A stretch of DNA of 64,000 nucleotides from Pseudomonas batumici (GCF_000820515.1 NZ_JXDG01000058.1:62001-126000); one strand, 5' to 3'; counted from the stretch's first letter, positions 41,696 through 49,440 are shown. Numbers and translations are program-made. The notes: generated by a model not told the origin, from the letters alone.

Positions 41696-42610
41696 TCAAG
41701 GACGGTCGTCGACTTCCTTCTGGGTGCTGACAGCAGGAATCAAATCCTCGCTGTTCAGGTTCAGCCAGATCAGCACCACGTTGGCGATGTAGATCGACGA
41801 GTAGGTACCCGCCATGACACCGACGAACAGGGCAACGGAGAAGCCGTGCAGGTTGTCGCCACCGAAGAACAGCAGCGCGGAAATCGCCAGCAGGGTGGAG
41901 ATCGACGTTGCCATGGTCCGCAGCAGGGTTTGCGTGGTCGAGATGTTGATGTTCTCGATCAGGCTGGCCTTGCGCAGCACACGGAAGTTCTCCCGCACCC
42001 GGTCGAAGACCACGATGGTGTCGTTGAGCGAGTAGCCGATAATCGCCAGCACCGCCGCCAGTACCGTCAGGTCGAAGGTGACCTGGAAGAACGACAGGAT
42101 ACCCACGGTCACCACCACGTCGTGGACCAGCGAGACGATGGCGCCCACCGCGAACTTCCACTGGAAGCGGAACGCCAGGTAGATCAGCACGCCGCCCAGC
42201 GCCATGAGCATACCGAGGCCGCCCTGGTCGCGCAGCTCTTCACCCACCTGGGGACCGACGAACTCGACGCGCTTGACCTGCGCCGGGTTGTCGCCGCCGA
42301 CCTTCTGCAGCGCATCGGCCACCTGATGGCCCAGCTGCGGATCTTCACCCGGCATCCGCACCAGCAAGTCGGTGGTCGCGCCGAAACTCTGCACGATCGC
42401 CTCGTGATAACCGGATTCGGTCAGTTGCGCGCGGACCTTGGCCACATCCGCCGGATGCTCGTAGGTCAGCTCGATGAGCGTACCGCCGGTGAAGTCCAGG
42501 CCGTAGTTCATGCCCTTGTGGAAGCAGCTGAACAACGCCAATGCGGTCAGGAACAGGGTGACGCCGAACGCAACGTTGCGAACACCCATGAAGTTGATAG
42601 TACGTAACAT
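41696..42610 (-). CDS. secF: Protein translocase subunit SecF
   Basis: An inner-membrane partner of SecD that uses the proton gradient to pull proteins across after SecA. It is 304 residues with six membrane segments. The first is followed by FTGGTLIELTYE, and the family motif GYSLNDTIVVFDRVRENF lies in the C-terminal half. It follows secD by 9 bp. Confidence 0.97.
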   Translation of the reverse strand: MLRTINFMGVRNVAFGVTLFLTALALFSCFHKGMNYGLDFTGGTLIELTYEHPADVAKVRAQLTESGYHEAIVQSFGATTDLLVRMPGEDPQLGHQVADALQKVGGDNPAQVKRVEFVGPQVGEELRDQGGLGMLMALGGVLIYLAFRFQWKFAVGAIVSLVHDVVVTVGILSFFQVTFDLTVLAAVLAIIGYSLNDTIVVFDRVRENFRVLRKASLIENINISTTQTLLRTMATSISTLLAISALLFFGGDNLHGFSVALFVGVMAGTYSSIYIANVVLIWLNLNSEDLIPAVSTQKEVDDRP

Positions 42611-42619
42611 GGCAGCCCC

Positions 42620-44488
42620 TTAAATCCACAACTTCTTGAAGTCACGACCGCCGAAGATCAGGTTGACCATCGCGCGGGTCACCATGATGGCCGTGAACAT
42701 CGAGGTAAAGATCCCGAGGGACATGGTCACCGCAAAGCCCTTGACCGGACCGGTACCCATGGCAAAGAGGATGCCACCCACCAGCAGCGTGGTCAGGTTG
42801 GCGTCGACAATCGCCGTGTAGGCGCGACTGAAGCCTTCATTGATTGCCCGCTGCACCGTCATCCCCGCGGCAATCTCTTCACGTATCCGCGAGAAGATCA
42901 GCACGTTGGCATCCACCGCCATACCCATGGTCAAGACGATACCGGCAATACCCGGCAGGGTCAGCGTCGCCCCCAGCAGGGACATCAGCGCCAGCAAGGC
43001 GACCATGTTGAAGGCCAGCGCCACGGTGGCGATGATGCCGAAGAAGCGGTAGATGGCCATGATGAACAGCGAGACGAACAGCATGCCCCACAGCGACGCA
43101 TCGATACCCTTGGTGATGTTGTCCGCACCCAGGCTTGGACCGATGGTACGTTCTTCCGCGAAGTACATCGGCGCGGCCAGACCACCGGCACGCAGCAGCA
43201 GCGCCAGTTCCGAGGATTCGCCCTGGCCGTTCAGGCCGGTGATGCGGAACTGACTGCCCAGCGGCGACTGGATGGTCGCCAGGCTGATGATCTTCTTCTC
43301 TTCCTTAAAGCTCTGCACCGGCACGTCTTTCTCGACGCCATTCACGACCTGCTTGGTGTAGGTGGTGATCGGCTTCTGCTCGATGAAGATCACCGCCATG
43401 CTGCGACCGACGTTACTGCGGGTCGCGCGGCTCATCAGGTCGCCGCCGTGGCCATCCAGCTTGATGTTCACCTGTGGACGACCGTGTTCGTCGAAGCTCG
43501 CCTGGGCGTCGGTCACCTGGTCACCGGTGATGATCAGGCCACGCTCGATCTGCGCGGGAGGACGCTTGCCTTCACGGAACTCGAATTCCTCGGAGGTGGC
43601 CTTGGAAGCACCCGGCTCGGCGGCCAGACGGAACTCCAGGTTGGCGGTCTTGCCGAGGATCCGCTTGGCTTCAGCGGTGTCCTGCACGCCCGGCAGCTCG
43701 ACCACGATGCGGTTGGCACCCTGACGCTGCACCAGTGGCTCGGCGACACCCAGCTCGTTGACGCGGTTACGCACCGTGGTCAGGTTCTGCTTGATGGAGT
43801 ATTCGCGGATTTCCGCCAGCTTGGCCGGGGTCATCGCCAGACGCAGCACCAGCTGATCGTTGAGGTCGGCCGGTACGATGTCGAAATCGTTGAAGTTCTT
43901 GCGGATCAGCACACGGGCCTGGTCACGGGTATCCGCGTCGGCAAAGCCCAGCTGGATGGCGCCATTGAACGGCGGCAGCGTGCGATAACGTACACGCTCC
44001 TTGCGCAACAGGCTCTTGACGTCGCCGTCATAGACTTTCAGGCGGGCGTCCACGGCCTTTTCCATGTCCACTTCCAGCAGGAAGTGCACACCACCGGACA
44101 AGTCCAGGCCCAGCTTCATCGGGTGCGCGCCAAGGCCGCGCAGCCATTGCGGGGTGGTCTGTGCCAGGTTCAGGGCCACGACATAGTCGTCGCCGAGGGC
44201 TTTACGCACCACATCCTTGGCCGGCAGTTGGTCTTCCGGCTTGGTCAGACGCACCAGCCCGCCCTTGCCGCCGGCGGCCAGTGTGGCGCCCTTGACGGCA
44301 ATCCCGGCGTCGGTGAGCGCCTTGCTCACGCGATCCAGATCGGCCTGGTTGACCTGCAACGCCGTGCTGGCGCCGCTGACCTGGATCGCCGGATCGTCAG
44401 GATAGAGATTGGGAGCGGAATAAATAAAACCGACCGCCAGCACCGCCAGGATCAGTAGGTATTTCCACAGAGGGTATTTGTTCAGCAT
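42620..44488 (-). CDS. secD: Protein translocase subunit SecD
   Basis: A 622-residue RND-type translocase subunit. A first transmembrane segment (LWKYLLILAVLAVGFIYSAP) is followed by large periplasmic P1 and P4 domains with LGLDLSGGVHFLLEVD and ELPGVQDTAEAKRILG, then five membrane segments with GMAVDANVLIFSRIREE. The ATG at 44488 (MLNKYPLW) is preferred to a preceding GTG. It pairs with secF. Confidence 0.97.
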   Translation of the reverse strand: MLNKYPLWKYLLILAVLAVGFIYSAPNLYPDDPAIQVSGASTALQVNQADLDRVSKALTDAGIAVKGATLAAGGKGGLVRLTKPEDQLPAKDVVRKALGDDYVVALNLAQTTPQWLRGLGAHPMKLGLDLSGGVHFLLEVDMEKAVDARLKVYDGDVKSLLRKERVRYRTLPPFNGAIQLGFADADTRDQARVLIRKNFNDFDIVPADLNDQLVLRLAMTPAKLAEIREYSIKQNLTTVRNRVNELGVAEPLVQRQGANRIVVELPGVQDTAEAKRILGKTANLEFRLAAEPGASKATSEEFEFREGKRPPAQIERGLIITGDQVTDAQASFDEHGRPQVNIKLDGHGGDLMSRATRSNVGRSMAVIFIEQKPITTYTKQVVNGVEKDVPVQSFKEEKKIISLATIQSPLGSQFRITGLNGQGESSELALLLRAGGLAAPMYFAEERTIGPSLGADNITKGIDASLWGMLFVSLFIMAIYRFFGIIATVALAFNMVALLALMSLLGATLTLPGIAGIVLTMGMAVDANVLIFSRIREEIAAGMTVQRAINEGFSRAYTAIVDANLTTLLVGGILFAMGTGPVKGFAVTMSLGIFTSMFTAIMVTRAMVNLIFGGRDFKKLWI

Positions 44489-44504
44489 CACGCCGCCCGC
44501 TTAT

Positions 44505-44531
44505 GACGCGGGGCGCCTTGCGCGCCCCGTC
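44505..44531 (-). other. GC-rich hairpin between yajC and secD
   Basis: A near-perfect stem GACGCGGGGCGC / GCGCGCCCCGTC with a short loop and no T-run. It sits just after yajC and could protect the yajC message or reduce secD expression relative to it. Inference from position. Confidence 0.5.
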
Positions 44532-44550
44532 GATTGTTGAAAGTTGAAAC

Positions 44551-44886
44551 TTAGATCGCTTTCAGCGTGCCTTTAGGCAGGGTGGCCGCGATAGCACCCT
44601 TCTGAAACTTCATTTCGATGGTGTCGGACACTTCCAGAACCACGAAATCGTCGGTCACTTTGGTGATCTTGCCGGCGATACCACCGGTGGTGACCACTTC
44701 GTCGCCCTTGGCCAGGTTGCCCAGCAGGTTCTTCTGCTCCTTGGCGCGCTTGGCCTGTGGACGCCAGATCATCAGGTAGAAGATGACCAGGAAACCGACC
44801 AGGAAGATCCATTCGAAGCCAGCCGTGGGCGCCGCAGCAGCAGGTGCCGCGCCGTCCGCGAACGCATTAGAGATGAAAAAGCTCAT
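44551..44886 (-). CDS. yajC: Preprotein translocase subunit YajC
   Basis: A 111-residue bitopic protein of the SecDF-YajC complex. A transmembrane helix lies at about 25-45 (FEWIFLVGFLVIFYLMIWRP), followed by the cytoplasmic QAKRAKEQKNLLGNLAKGDEV domain. It lies between tgt and secD. Confidence 0.96.
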   Translation of the reverse strand: MSFFISNAFADGAAPAAAAPTAGFEWIFLVGFLVIFYLMIWRPQAKRAKEQKNLLGNLAKGDEVVTTGGIAGKITKVTDDFVVLEVSDTIEMKFQKGAIAATLPKGTLKAI

Positions 44887-44922
44887 TTAGCACTCCAGTT
44901 GCAAGAATTCAATTCTGAATAT

Positions 44923-46056
44923 TCAGTCCAAAGGCGGCACGGGAAGTCCGCGTTTGGCGTAGAAGGCATCGACAAAGGCGGCCAATGTACCCTGTTGAAT
45001 AGCCTCGCGCAAACCAGCCATCAGGCGCTGGTAATGGCGCAAATTGTGGATCGTATTCAACATGCTCCCCAGCATTTCGCCGCACTTGTCCAAATGATGC
45101 AGATAAGCGCGGGAGAAGTTCTGGCAGGTGTAGCAATCGCAGGTCGGATCCAGCGGCGACTCATCGTGGCGATGGAACGCGTTGCGGATCTTCAGCACGC
45201 CGGTATCGATGAACAGATGCCCATTGCGGGCATTACGGGTTGGCATCACGCAATCGAACATGTCCACCCCGCGGCGCACACCCTCCACGAGATCTTCCGG
45301 CTTGCCAACACCCATAAGGTAACGAGGTTTGTCAGCAGGCATCAGGCCGGGCAGGTAATCCAGCACCTTGATCATCTCGTGCTTGGGCTCGCCCACCGAC
45401 AGGCCGCCGATGGCCAGGCCGTCGAAGCCGATCTTGTCGAGGCCTTCGAGGGAGCGCTTGCGCAGGTTCTCGTGCATGCCGCCCTGGACAATCCCGAACA
45501 GCGCGGCGGTGTTGTCGCCGTGGGCATTTTTCGAGCGCTGGGCCCAGCGCAGCGACAGCTCCATGGACACGCGGGCGACGTCTTCGTCAGCCGGGTACGG
45601 CGTGCACTCGTCGAAAATCATCACGATGTCCGAGCCCAGGTCGCGCTGCACCTGCATCGACTCTTCCGGGCCCATGAACACCTTGGCGCCGTCGACCGGC
45701 GAGGCGAAGGTCACGCCCTCCTCCTTGATCTTGCGCATGGCGCCCAGGCTGAACACCTGGAAGCCGCCGGAGTCGGTGAGGATCGGGCCTTTCCACTGCA
45801 TGAAGTCGTGCAGGTCGCCGTGCTCCTTGATCACCTCGGTGCCGGGGCGCAGCCACAGGTGGAAGGTGTTGCCGAGGATGATCTCGGCGCCGGTGGCGAC
45901 GATATCCCGTGGCAGCATGCCCTTGACCGTGCCATAGGTGCCCACCGGCATGAAGGCCGGGGTTTCGACGGTACCACGGGGAAAGGTCAGGCGACCGCGA
46001 CGAGCCTTGCCATCGGTGGCGAGCAGCTCGAACGACATACGACAGGTGCGACTCAT
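44923..46056 (-). CDS. tgt: tRNA-guanine transglycosylase
   Basis: Swaps guanine 34 for preQ1 in GUN-anticodon tRNAs on the way to queuosine. It is 377 residues. Catalytic aspartates lie in TDSGGFQVFSL and FDCVMPTRNARNG, and the zinc site is CDCYTC with a following His. The ATG at 46056 (MSRTCRMSFELLA) has AGAGGA 6 nt upstream and overlaps the queA stop (ATGA), so it is preferred to the ATG six codons later. Confidence 0.97.
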   Translation of the reverse strand: MSRTCRMSFELLATDGKARRGRLTFPRGTVETPAFMPVGTYGTVKGMLPRDIVATGAEIILGNTFHLWLRPGTEVIKEHGDLHDFMQWKGPILTDSGGFQVFSLGAMRKIKEEGVTFASPVDGAKVFMGPEESMQVQRDLGSDIVMIFDECTPYPADEDVARVSMELSLRWAQRSKNAHGDNTAALFGIVQGGMHENLRKRSLEGLDKIGFDGLAIGGLSVGEPKHEMIKVLDYLPGLMPADKPRYLMGVGKPEDLVEGVRRGVDMFDCVMPTRNARNGHLFIDTGVLKIRNAFHRHDESPLDPTCDCYTCQNFSRAYLHHLDKCGEMLGSMLNTIHNLRHYQRLMAGLREAIQQGTLAAFVDAFYAKRGLPVPPLD

Positions 46057-47117
46057 GCTTGATCCTCTGGGGCCCGATCCTTGGGTGCGGCAGGCGCCGG
46101 GTTGCGGGTAATGAACATGGCATCACCGTAACTGAAGAAGCGGTAGCCGTTGTCCACGGCGGCCTTGTAGGCGGCCATGGTCTCGGGGTAACCGGCAAAG
46201 GCCGAAACCAGCATCAGCAGCGTGGATTCGGGCAGGTGGAAATTGGTCACCAGGGCGTCGACCACGTGGAAGGGACGGCCCGGGTAGATAAAGATGTCGG
46301 TGTCGCCGCTGAACGGCTTGAGCACGCCATCGCGGGCGGCGCTTTCCAGCGAACGGACGCTGGTGGTGCCCACGGCGATCACCCGACCACCGCGCGCGCG
46401 GCAGGCGGCGACGGCGTCCACCACTTCCTGGCTGACTTCCAGCCATTCGTGGTGCATGTGGTGGTCTTCGAGACGTTCCACGCGCACCGGCTGGAAGGTC
46501 CCGGCACCAACGTGCAGGGTGACGAAGGCGGTTTCAACGCCCTTGGCGGCAATGGCGTCCAGCAGCGGCTGGTCGAAATGCAGCCCGGCAGTAGGTGCGG
46601 CCACAGCGCCGAGGCGTTCGGCGTAGACCGTCTGGTAGCGCTCGCGGTCCGCGCCTTCATCGGGGCGGTCTATATAAGGAGGCAACGGCATATGGCCGAC
46701 GCGCTCCAGCAGCGGCAGCACTTCCTCGTCGAAACCCAGTTCGAAGAGCGTGTCGTGGCGGGCAAGCATCTCGGCTTCGCCGCCGCCCTCGATCAGGATC
46801 TTCGAGCCGGGTTTGGGTGATTTGCTGGAGCGCACATGGGCCAGCACGCGGTGGGTATCGAGGACCCTTTCCACGAGGATTTCCAGCTTGCCACCGGAGG
46901 CTTTCTGGCCGAACAGGCGGGCTGGAATGACCCGGGTGTTGTTGAACACCATCAGATCGCCTGGGCGTAAATACTCAAGCAAATCAGTAAATTGACGATG
47001 TGCGAGAGCGCCGCTGGGGCCGTCGAGGGTCAGCAGGCGACTGAGGCGTCGCTCGGCCAGGGGATGGCGAGCGATCAGGGAATCGGGGAGCTCGAAAGTA
47101 AAGTCAGCGACGCGCAT
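46053..47117 (-). CDS. queA: S-adenosylmethionine:tRNA ribosyltransferase-isomerase
   Basis: Adds the cyclopentane ring of queuosine using the ribosyl part of SAM. It is 354 residues with MRVADFTFELPDSLIARHP at the start, PTAGLHFDQPLL and HVGAGTFQPVRVE in the core. It is the first gene of the queA-tgt-yajC-secD-secF cluster. It is divergent from tRNA-Leu, 109 bp away. Confidence 0.97.
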   Translation of the reverse strand: MRVADFTFELPDSLIARHPLAERRLSRLLTLDGPSGALAHRQFTDLLEYLRPGDLMVFNNTRVIPARLFGQKASGGKLEILVERVLDTHRVLAHVRSSKSPKPGSKILIEGGGEAEMLARHDTLFELGFDEEVLPLLERVGHMPLPPYIDRPDEGADRERYQTVYAERLGAVAAPTAGLHFDQPLLDAIAAKGVETAFVTLHVGAGTFQPVRVERLEDHHMHHEWLEVSQEVVDAVAACRARGGRVIAVGTTSVRSLESAARDGVLKPFSGDTDIFIYPGRPFHVVDALVTNFHLPESTLLMLVSAFAGYPETMAAYKAAVDNGYRFFSYGDAMFITRNPAPAAPKDRAPEDQA

Positions 47118-47183
47118 GATGGGGTTCGTTCAGCAGGGCCGGGAAGTTTAGCGGAAATCGTAAAAATTGACCACGAAAGCCGA

Positions 47184-47212
47184 TTGACCAACGGTAATCA
47201 CGTCTCTATACT
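47184..47212 (+). promoter_or_regulatory. Promoter of tRNA-Leu
   Basis: TTGACC (47184-47189), a 17-nt spacer and TATACT (47207-47212), followed by a GC-rich discriminator TCGCCGCC. This is a strong stable-RNA promoter, probably under stringent control, with transcription starting ~7 nt before the tRNA. Confidence 0.85.
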
Positions 47213-47225
47213 TCGCCGCCATTGA

Positions 47226-47310
47226 GCCCTGATGGCGGAATTGGTAGACGCGGCGGATTCAAAATCCGTTTTCGAAAGGAGTGGGAGTTCGAGTCTCCCT
47301 CGGGGCACCA
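47226..47310 (+). tRNA. tRNA-Leu (anticodon CAA)
   Basis: An 85-nt type II tRNA. The acceptor stem GCCCTGA pairs with TCGGGGC (one G-T), followed by A and an encoded CCA. The anticodon loop is TTCAAAA with anticodon CAA, reading UUG codons. A long variable arm and the GTTCGAGTC T-loop are present. It is followed after 7 nt by a strong terminator and then by the mqsRA cassette, so its 3' side is a plausible integration hot spot. Confidence 0.97.
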
Positions 47311-47317
47311 AAATTGA

Positions 47318-47348
47318 AAAAGACCTTGAATTTCAAGGTCTTTTTTTT
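47318..47348 (+). terminator. Terminator of tRNA-Leu
   Basis: GACCTTGAA / TTCAAGGTC stem with a T8 run. The same stem core (GACCTTG/CAAGGTC) and the following TCGCCT.CAGAAAAGC occur after mqsA at 48451, which marks the start of the direct repeat described in the findings. Confidence 0.92.
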
Positions 47349-47373
47349 CGCCTACAGAAAAGCACCACAACCC

Positions 47374-47413
47374 TGTAGGAGCCGGCTTGCTGGCGATGAA
47401 CGATGACGCGGTG
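47374..47413. repeat. Single REP unit, left copy of duplicated module
   Basis: TGTAGGAGCCGGCTTGCTGG then cgatgaacgatgacgcggtg. The extended 'gaacgatgacgcggtg' tail is also present at 21146 and 48543. Confidence 0.75.
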
Positions 47414-47444
47414 AGCCTGCCCTCCACCGCAGCCAATCTCGACA

Positions 47445-47639
47445 TCAATCGAAGATCGCCCGGCTCTTACTCCTCTCCCCGCGCAAAATCCATTGCGTCA
47501 AATCATCGATCAGCACACTGCCCATCACCCCGGCTATCGAGGCATTCGTGGCCTGCTCTCGAATACCTCCCTCAAGCGATTCAAATCTTGAAATACACCC
47601 CTGAAGCCGCATCCACCTCTGCGGAGTAAGCTCGCTCAC
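47445..47639 (-). pseudogene. Truncated copy of a DUF3077-like gene
   Basis: The 64 codons from a GTG at 47639 end in VLIDDLTQWILRGE, matching AVIDDLTQGMLRGT at the end of the intact gene at 48614. The N-terminal FRVNPGVP half of that gene is absent, and the upstream DNA is the mqsRA cassette. The most economical reading is a 3' fragment left by a duplication. It could still be translated; there is no strong ribosome binding site. Confidence 0.5.
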
Positions 47640-47663
47640 AGTGCAAGCGAAACGCCAACCAAA

Positions 47664-47693
47664 TTGCCAAATAAAAACCTAATAGGTTAGTAT
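47664..47693 (+). promoter_or_regulatory. mqsRA promoter with MqsA palindrome
   Basis: TTGCCA (47664-47669), 18 nt, TAGTAT (47688-47693). Between them lies AACCTAATAGGTT (47676-47688), matching the AACCT-N3-AGGTT palindrome bound by MqsA in E. coli. Repression by the antitoxin is expected. The start codon is at 47702, so the leader is very short. Confidence 0.85.
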
Positions 47694-47701
47694 CTAATCT
47701 C

Positions 47702-47998
47702 ATGGAAAAAAGCACCCCTCATTGCAAGCTATCAATAGTCAAAGCCTTAATCGGGGCAGGAAAGGTACGCACCACCCACACTGCACGAGTGGGCGCGAAT
47801 GAGTTGGGGCTTGGGCTGTCAGATATGCTGACTGTCGTGACGGCGCTGACAGAAACGGACTTCTACAAGAGCATGACGACTCATGCCGATCACACGATCT
47901 GGCAAGACGTGTACCGCCCAAGCACGCAGGTGGGCGACGTATATTTGAAGCTGACGGTTATCGATGACGTGCTGATCGTATCCTTCAAGGAGCTATGA
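47702..47998 (+). CDS. mqsR: mRNA interferase toxin MqsR
   Basis: A RelE-fold endoribonuclease that cuts mRNA mainly at GCU sites. It is 98 residues, as in E. coli, with the conserved TPHCKLSIVKALIGAGKVRTT start, ADELGL-like segment (ANELGLGLSDM), ETDFYKSMTTHADHTIWQDV and the end VYLKLTVIDDVLIVSFKEL. Lys, Tyr and His residues needed for cleavage are kept. The toxin gene comes first, as is typical of mqsRA. It lies in a tRNA-adjacent island. Confidence 0.96.
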   Translation: MEKSTPHCKLSIVKALIGAGKVRTTHTARVGANELGLGLSDMLTVVTALTETDFYKSMTTHADHTIWQDVYRPSTQVGDVYLKLTVIDDVLIVSFKEL

Positions 47999-48000
47999 AC

Positions 48001-48402
48001 ATGAAATGTCCTGTTTGCGGCGCGGCAGAGCTGATCCACGATACCCGCGACCTGCCCTACACCTACAAAGGCGAAACCACAGTCATCACTTCGGTGACGG
48101 GAGACTTCTGCCCAGCCTGCGCCGAGTCTGTCCTGGATACGGTTGAGTCGGATCGAGTCATGCGTGAAATGCGTGCCTTCTCGAAACAGGTGAACGCGGC
48201 AATTGTCGATCCCGGATTTATTACCAGCGTGCGTAAAAAACTCTCCCTTGACCAGCGCGAGGCAGCGGAGATCTTTGGTGGGGGTATCAATGCCTTCTCC
48301 CGGTACGAGAATGGTAAAACCAAACCCTCGTTGGCATTGGTGAAATTGCTCAAAGTGCTCGACCGTCATCCTGAGCTGCTGAACGAAGTCAGGATGGCCT
48401 GA
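48001..48402 (+). CDS. mqsA: Antitoxin MqsA
   Basis: Neutralises MqsR and represses the operon. It is 133 residues: an N-terminal zinc domain with CPVC and CPAC, and a C-terminal Xre-like HTH (LSLDQREAAEIFGGGINAFS, RYENGKTKPS). The ATG at 48001 is chosen because AAGGAG is 8 nt away; an in-frame ATG at 47995 would overlap the mqsR stop and is too close to that site. MqsA also regulates stress genes such as rpoS in E. coli; that is not testable here. Confidence 0.95.
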   Translation: MKCPVCGAAELIHDTRDLPYTYKGETTVITSVTGDFCPACAESVLDTVESDRVMREMRAFSKQVNAAIVDPGFITSVRKKLSLDQREAAEIFGGGINAFSRYENGKTKPSLALVKLLKVLDRHPELLNEVRMA

Positions 48403-48445
48403 AGGTCTAGGCCTGCTCCCCCAGTCTTCTCTTGTTGCTTGTTTT

Positions 48446-48476
48446 AAAAGGACCTTGGGCCTCAAGGTCTTTTTTT
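48446..48476 (+). terminator. Terminator of mqsRA
   Basis: GACCTTG / CAAGGTC stem around GGCCT with a T7 run, ~50 bp after mqsA. It is homologous to the tRNA-Leu terminator at 47318. Confidence 0.9.
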
Positions 48477-48508
48477 CGCCTCCAGAAAAGCGATAAACAC
48501 CAACCTCT

Positions 48509-48563
48509 TGTAGGAGCCGAGCTTGCTCCGGGCGGCATTCCGACGAAGAACGATAACGCGGTG
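48509..48563. repeat. REP unit, right copy of duplicated module
   Basis: TGTAGGAGCCGAGCTTGCTC then cgggcggcattccgacgaagaacgataacgcggtg. It contains the extra 'gggcggcattccgac' segment also seen, complemented, in the REPIN at 18834. Confidence 0.7.
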
Positions 48564-48613
48564 AGCCTGCCAAGACCCACCGCCAAAATCGGCATCAACC
48601 GAAAACTACCTGC

Positions 48614-48892
48614 CTACACCGACGTCCCGCGCAACATTCCCTGCGTCAAATCATCAATGACCGCCTTGCCCATCTCACCCAGGTAATGCGATGCCCAGGC
48701 GTAGCGTTCGCCATCGCTTTCCAGAGCGGCATCGAGGGAGAGTGCTTTGGCGCAATAGAGCAGGAGAGATGCATGCTCCATGGCTTCCAGAATGGGAACG
48801 CCGGGGTTTACCCGGAACAGTTCACGACCTTGGGAGCCGCACTGAGAAAAGGTGATGACACCAAGGGTTTTGTTTGAGGGTGGCTTGGTCAT
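48614..48892 (-). CDS. Small DUF3077-like protein
   Basis: A 92-residue soluble, mostly helical protein. The segment FRVNPGVPILEAMEHASLLL followed by ALESDGERYAWASHYLGEMG and AVIDDLTQGM resembles small Pseudomonas-specific proteins of the DUF3077/DUF6124 type. Function unknown. Its start codon overlaps the stop of a 24-codon ORF (ATGA), so translation is coupled. A long hairpin-rich leader lies further upstream. A truncated paralogue is at 47445. Confidence 0.75.
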   Translation of the reverse strand: MTKPPSNKTLGVITFSQCGSQGRELFRVNPGVPILEAMEHASLLLYCAKALSLDAALESDGERYAWASHYLGEMGKAVIDDLTQGMLRGTSV

Positions 48893-48963
48893 TGGGCACC
48901 TCCGGCATTGAGCTGAGTGCTGGGGGTTAGAACATGCAAAGTCGATCCATCAAAAACGTTCAT
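48889..48963 (-). CDS. 24-codon ORF coupled to the DUF3077-like gene
   Basis: Encodes MNVFDGSTLHVLTPSTQLNA and four more residues (GGAQ), stop TGA. The ATG at 48963 has AGGAG 8 nt upstream, a much better site than the downstream gene has by itself. The 4-bp ATGA overlap implies re-initiation. It could be a functional microprotein or an upstream ORF controlling translation. The reading frame stays open upstream into the structured leader, so it could also be the tail of a longer 127-codon ORF, which I think less likely. Confidence 0.55.
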   Translation of the reverse strand: MNVFDGSTLHVLTPSTQLNAGGAQ

Positions 48964-49230
48964 ACGCAGAACTCCTAATGTGAGGGAGCTACCACGTTCG
49001 TTTCCAGGCGAATGGGTGGCAGCTGTACGCAGGCTGGAAACCGGGACAATAGGAAAACCCGGCAGACCCCGAGGGCCTCCCGCGCACAGCCGCCATAACA
49101 CGCAGAGACTGGCACAAAAAGGCACCAGCAGTCGTGATGAATGGTGGCGCCTATGCGCCCATTGTTCCACAGGTTTCCAGGCCCGGTCGCTGGATTGGCA
49201 GCGACAGGAGAAGGATAGCGGACGGTTGTC
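48964..49230 (-). other. Long structured leader of the 24-codon ORF and DUF3077-like gene
   Basis: A ~250-nt non-coding stretch with at least three perfect stems when read on the minus strand: GTCGCTG/CAGCGAC (49186-49205), CCGGG/CCCGG (49041-49062) and GTTTCCAG/CTGGAAAC (49000-49041). A TTGAGC-N16-TATCCT pair just upstream could be its promoter. Such a leader suggests RNA-based control. The open frames on both strands here look like chance products of GC-rich sequence. Confidence 0.5.
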
Positions 49231-49360
49231 AGCGCTCAAGAAAGCGTTTGAGGCCAAATATTTCGTGGTCAATCAGGACTCAATAATCCTTGTTGTCACG
49301 AAGCAAGCACAGCGTTGCATGAGGCATGCTGACACCAGTACACTGAAAATCCACATCGAT

Positions 49361-49440
49361 GGTCTCTGTGAGATATGCAAGCTGGCTTAATGCCAGACTT
49401 GCGGAAAAAACCGCCCTACTAAGGCGGTTTTTTTTCGTCT
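49361..49440 (+). ncRNA. Candidate small RNA, copy A
   Basis: A first hairpin GCAAG-CTGGC / GCCAG-A-CTTGC (49377-49402) is followed by a strong terminator ACCGCC / GGCGGT with T7 (49410-49435). The whole 80 nt aligns without gaps, about 66 of 80 identical, to 61801-61880, including a G-C to A-T change on both sides of the terminator stem. A promoter was not clearly seen. It could instead be the 3' end of a longer transcript. Confidence 0.5.

Noticed and set aside
48917..49390. 157-codon plus-strand ORF and 127-codon minus-strand ORF over the structured leader
   Set aside because: Arg/Ser/Pro-rich composition, no domain, and the DNA is better explained as hairpin-rich leader plus a 24-codon ORF. 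The minus-strand frame is mentioned as an alternative in that entry.
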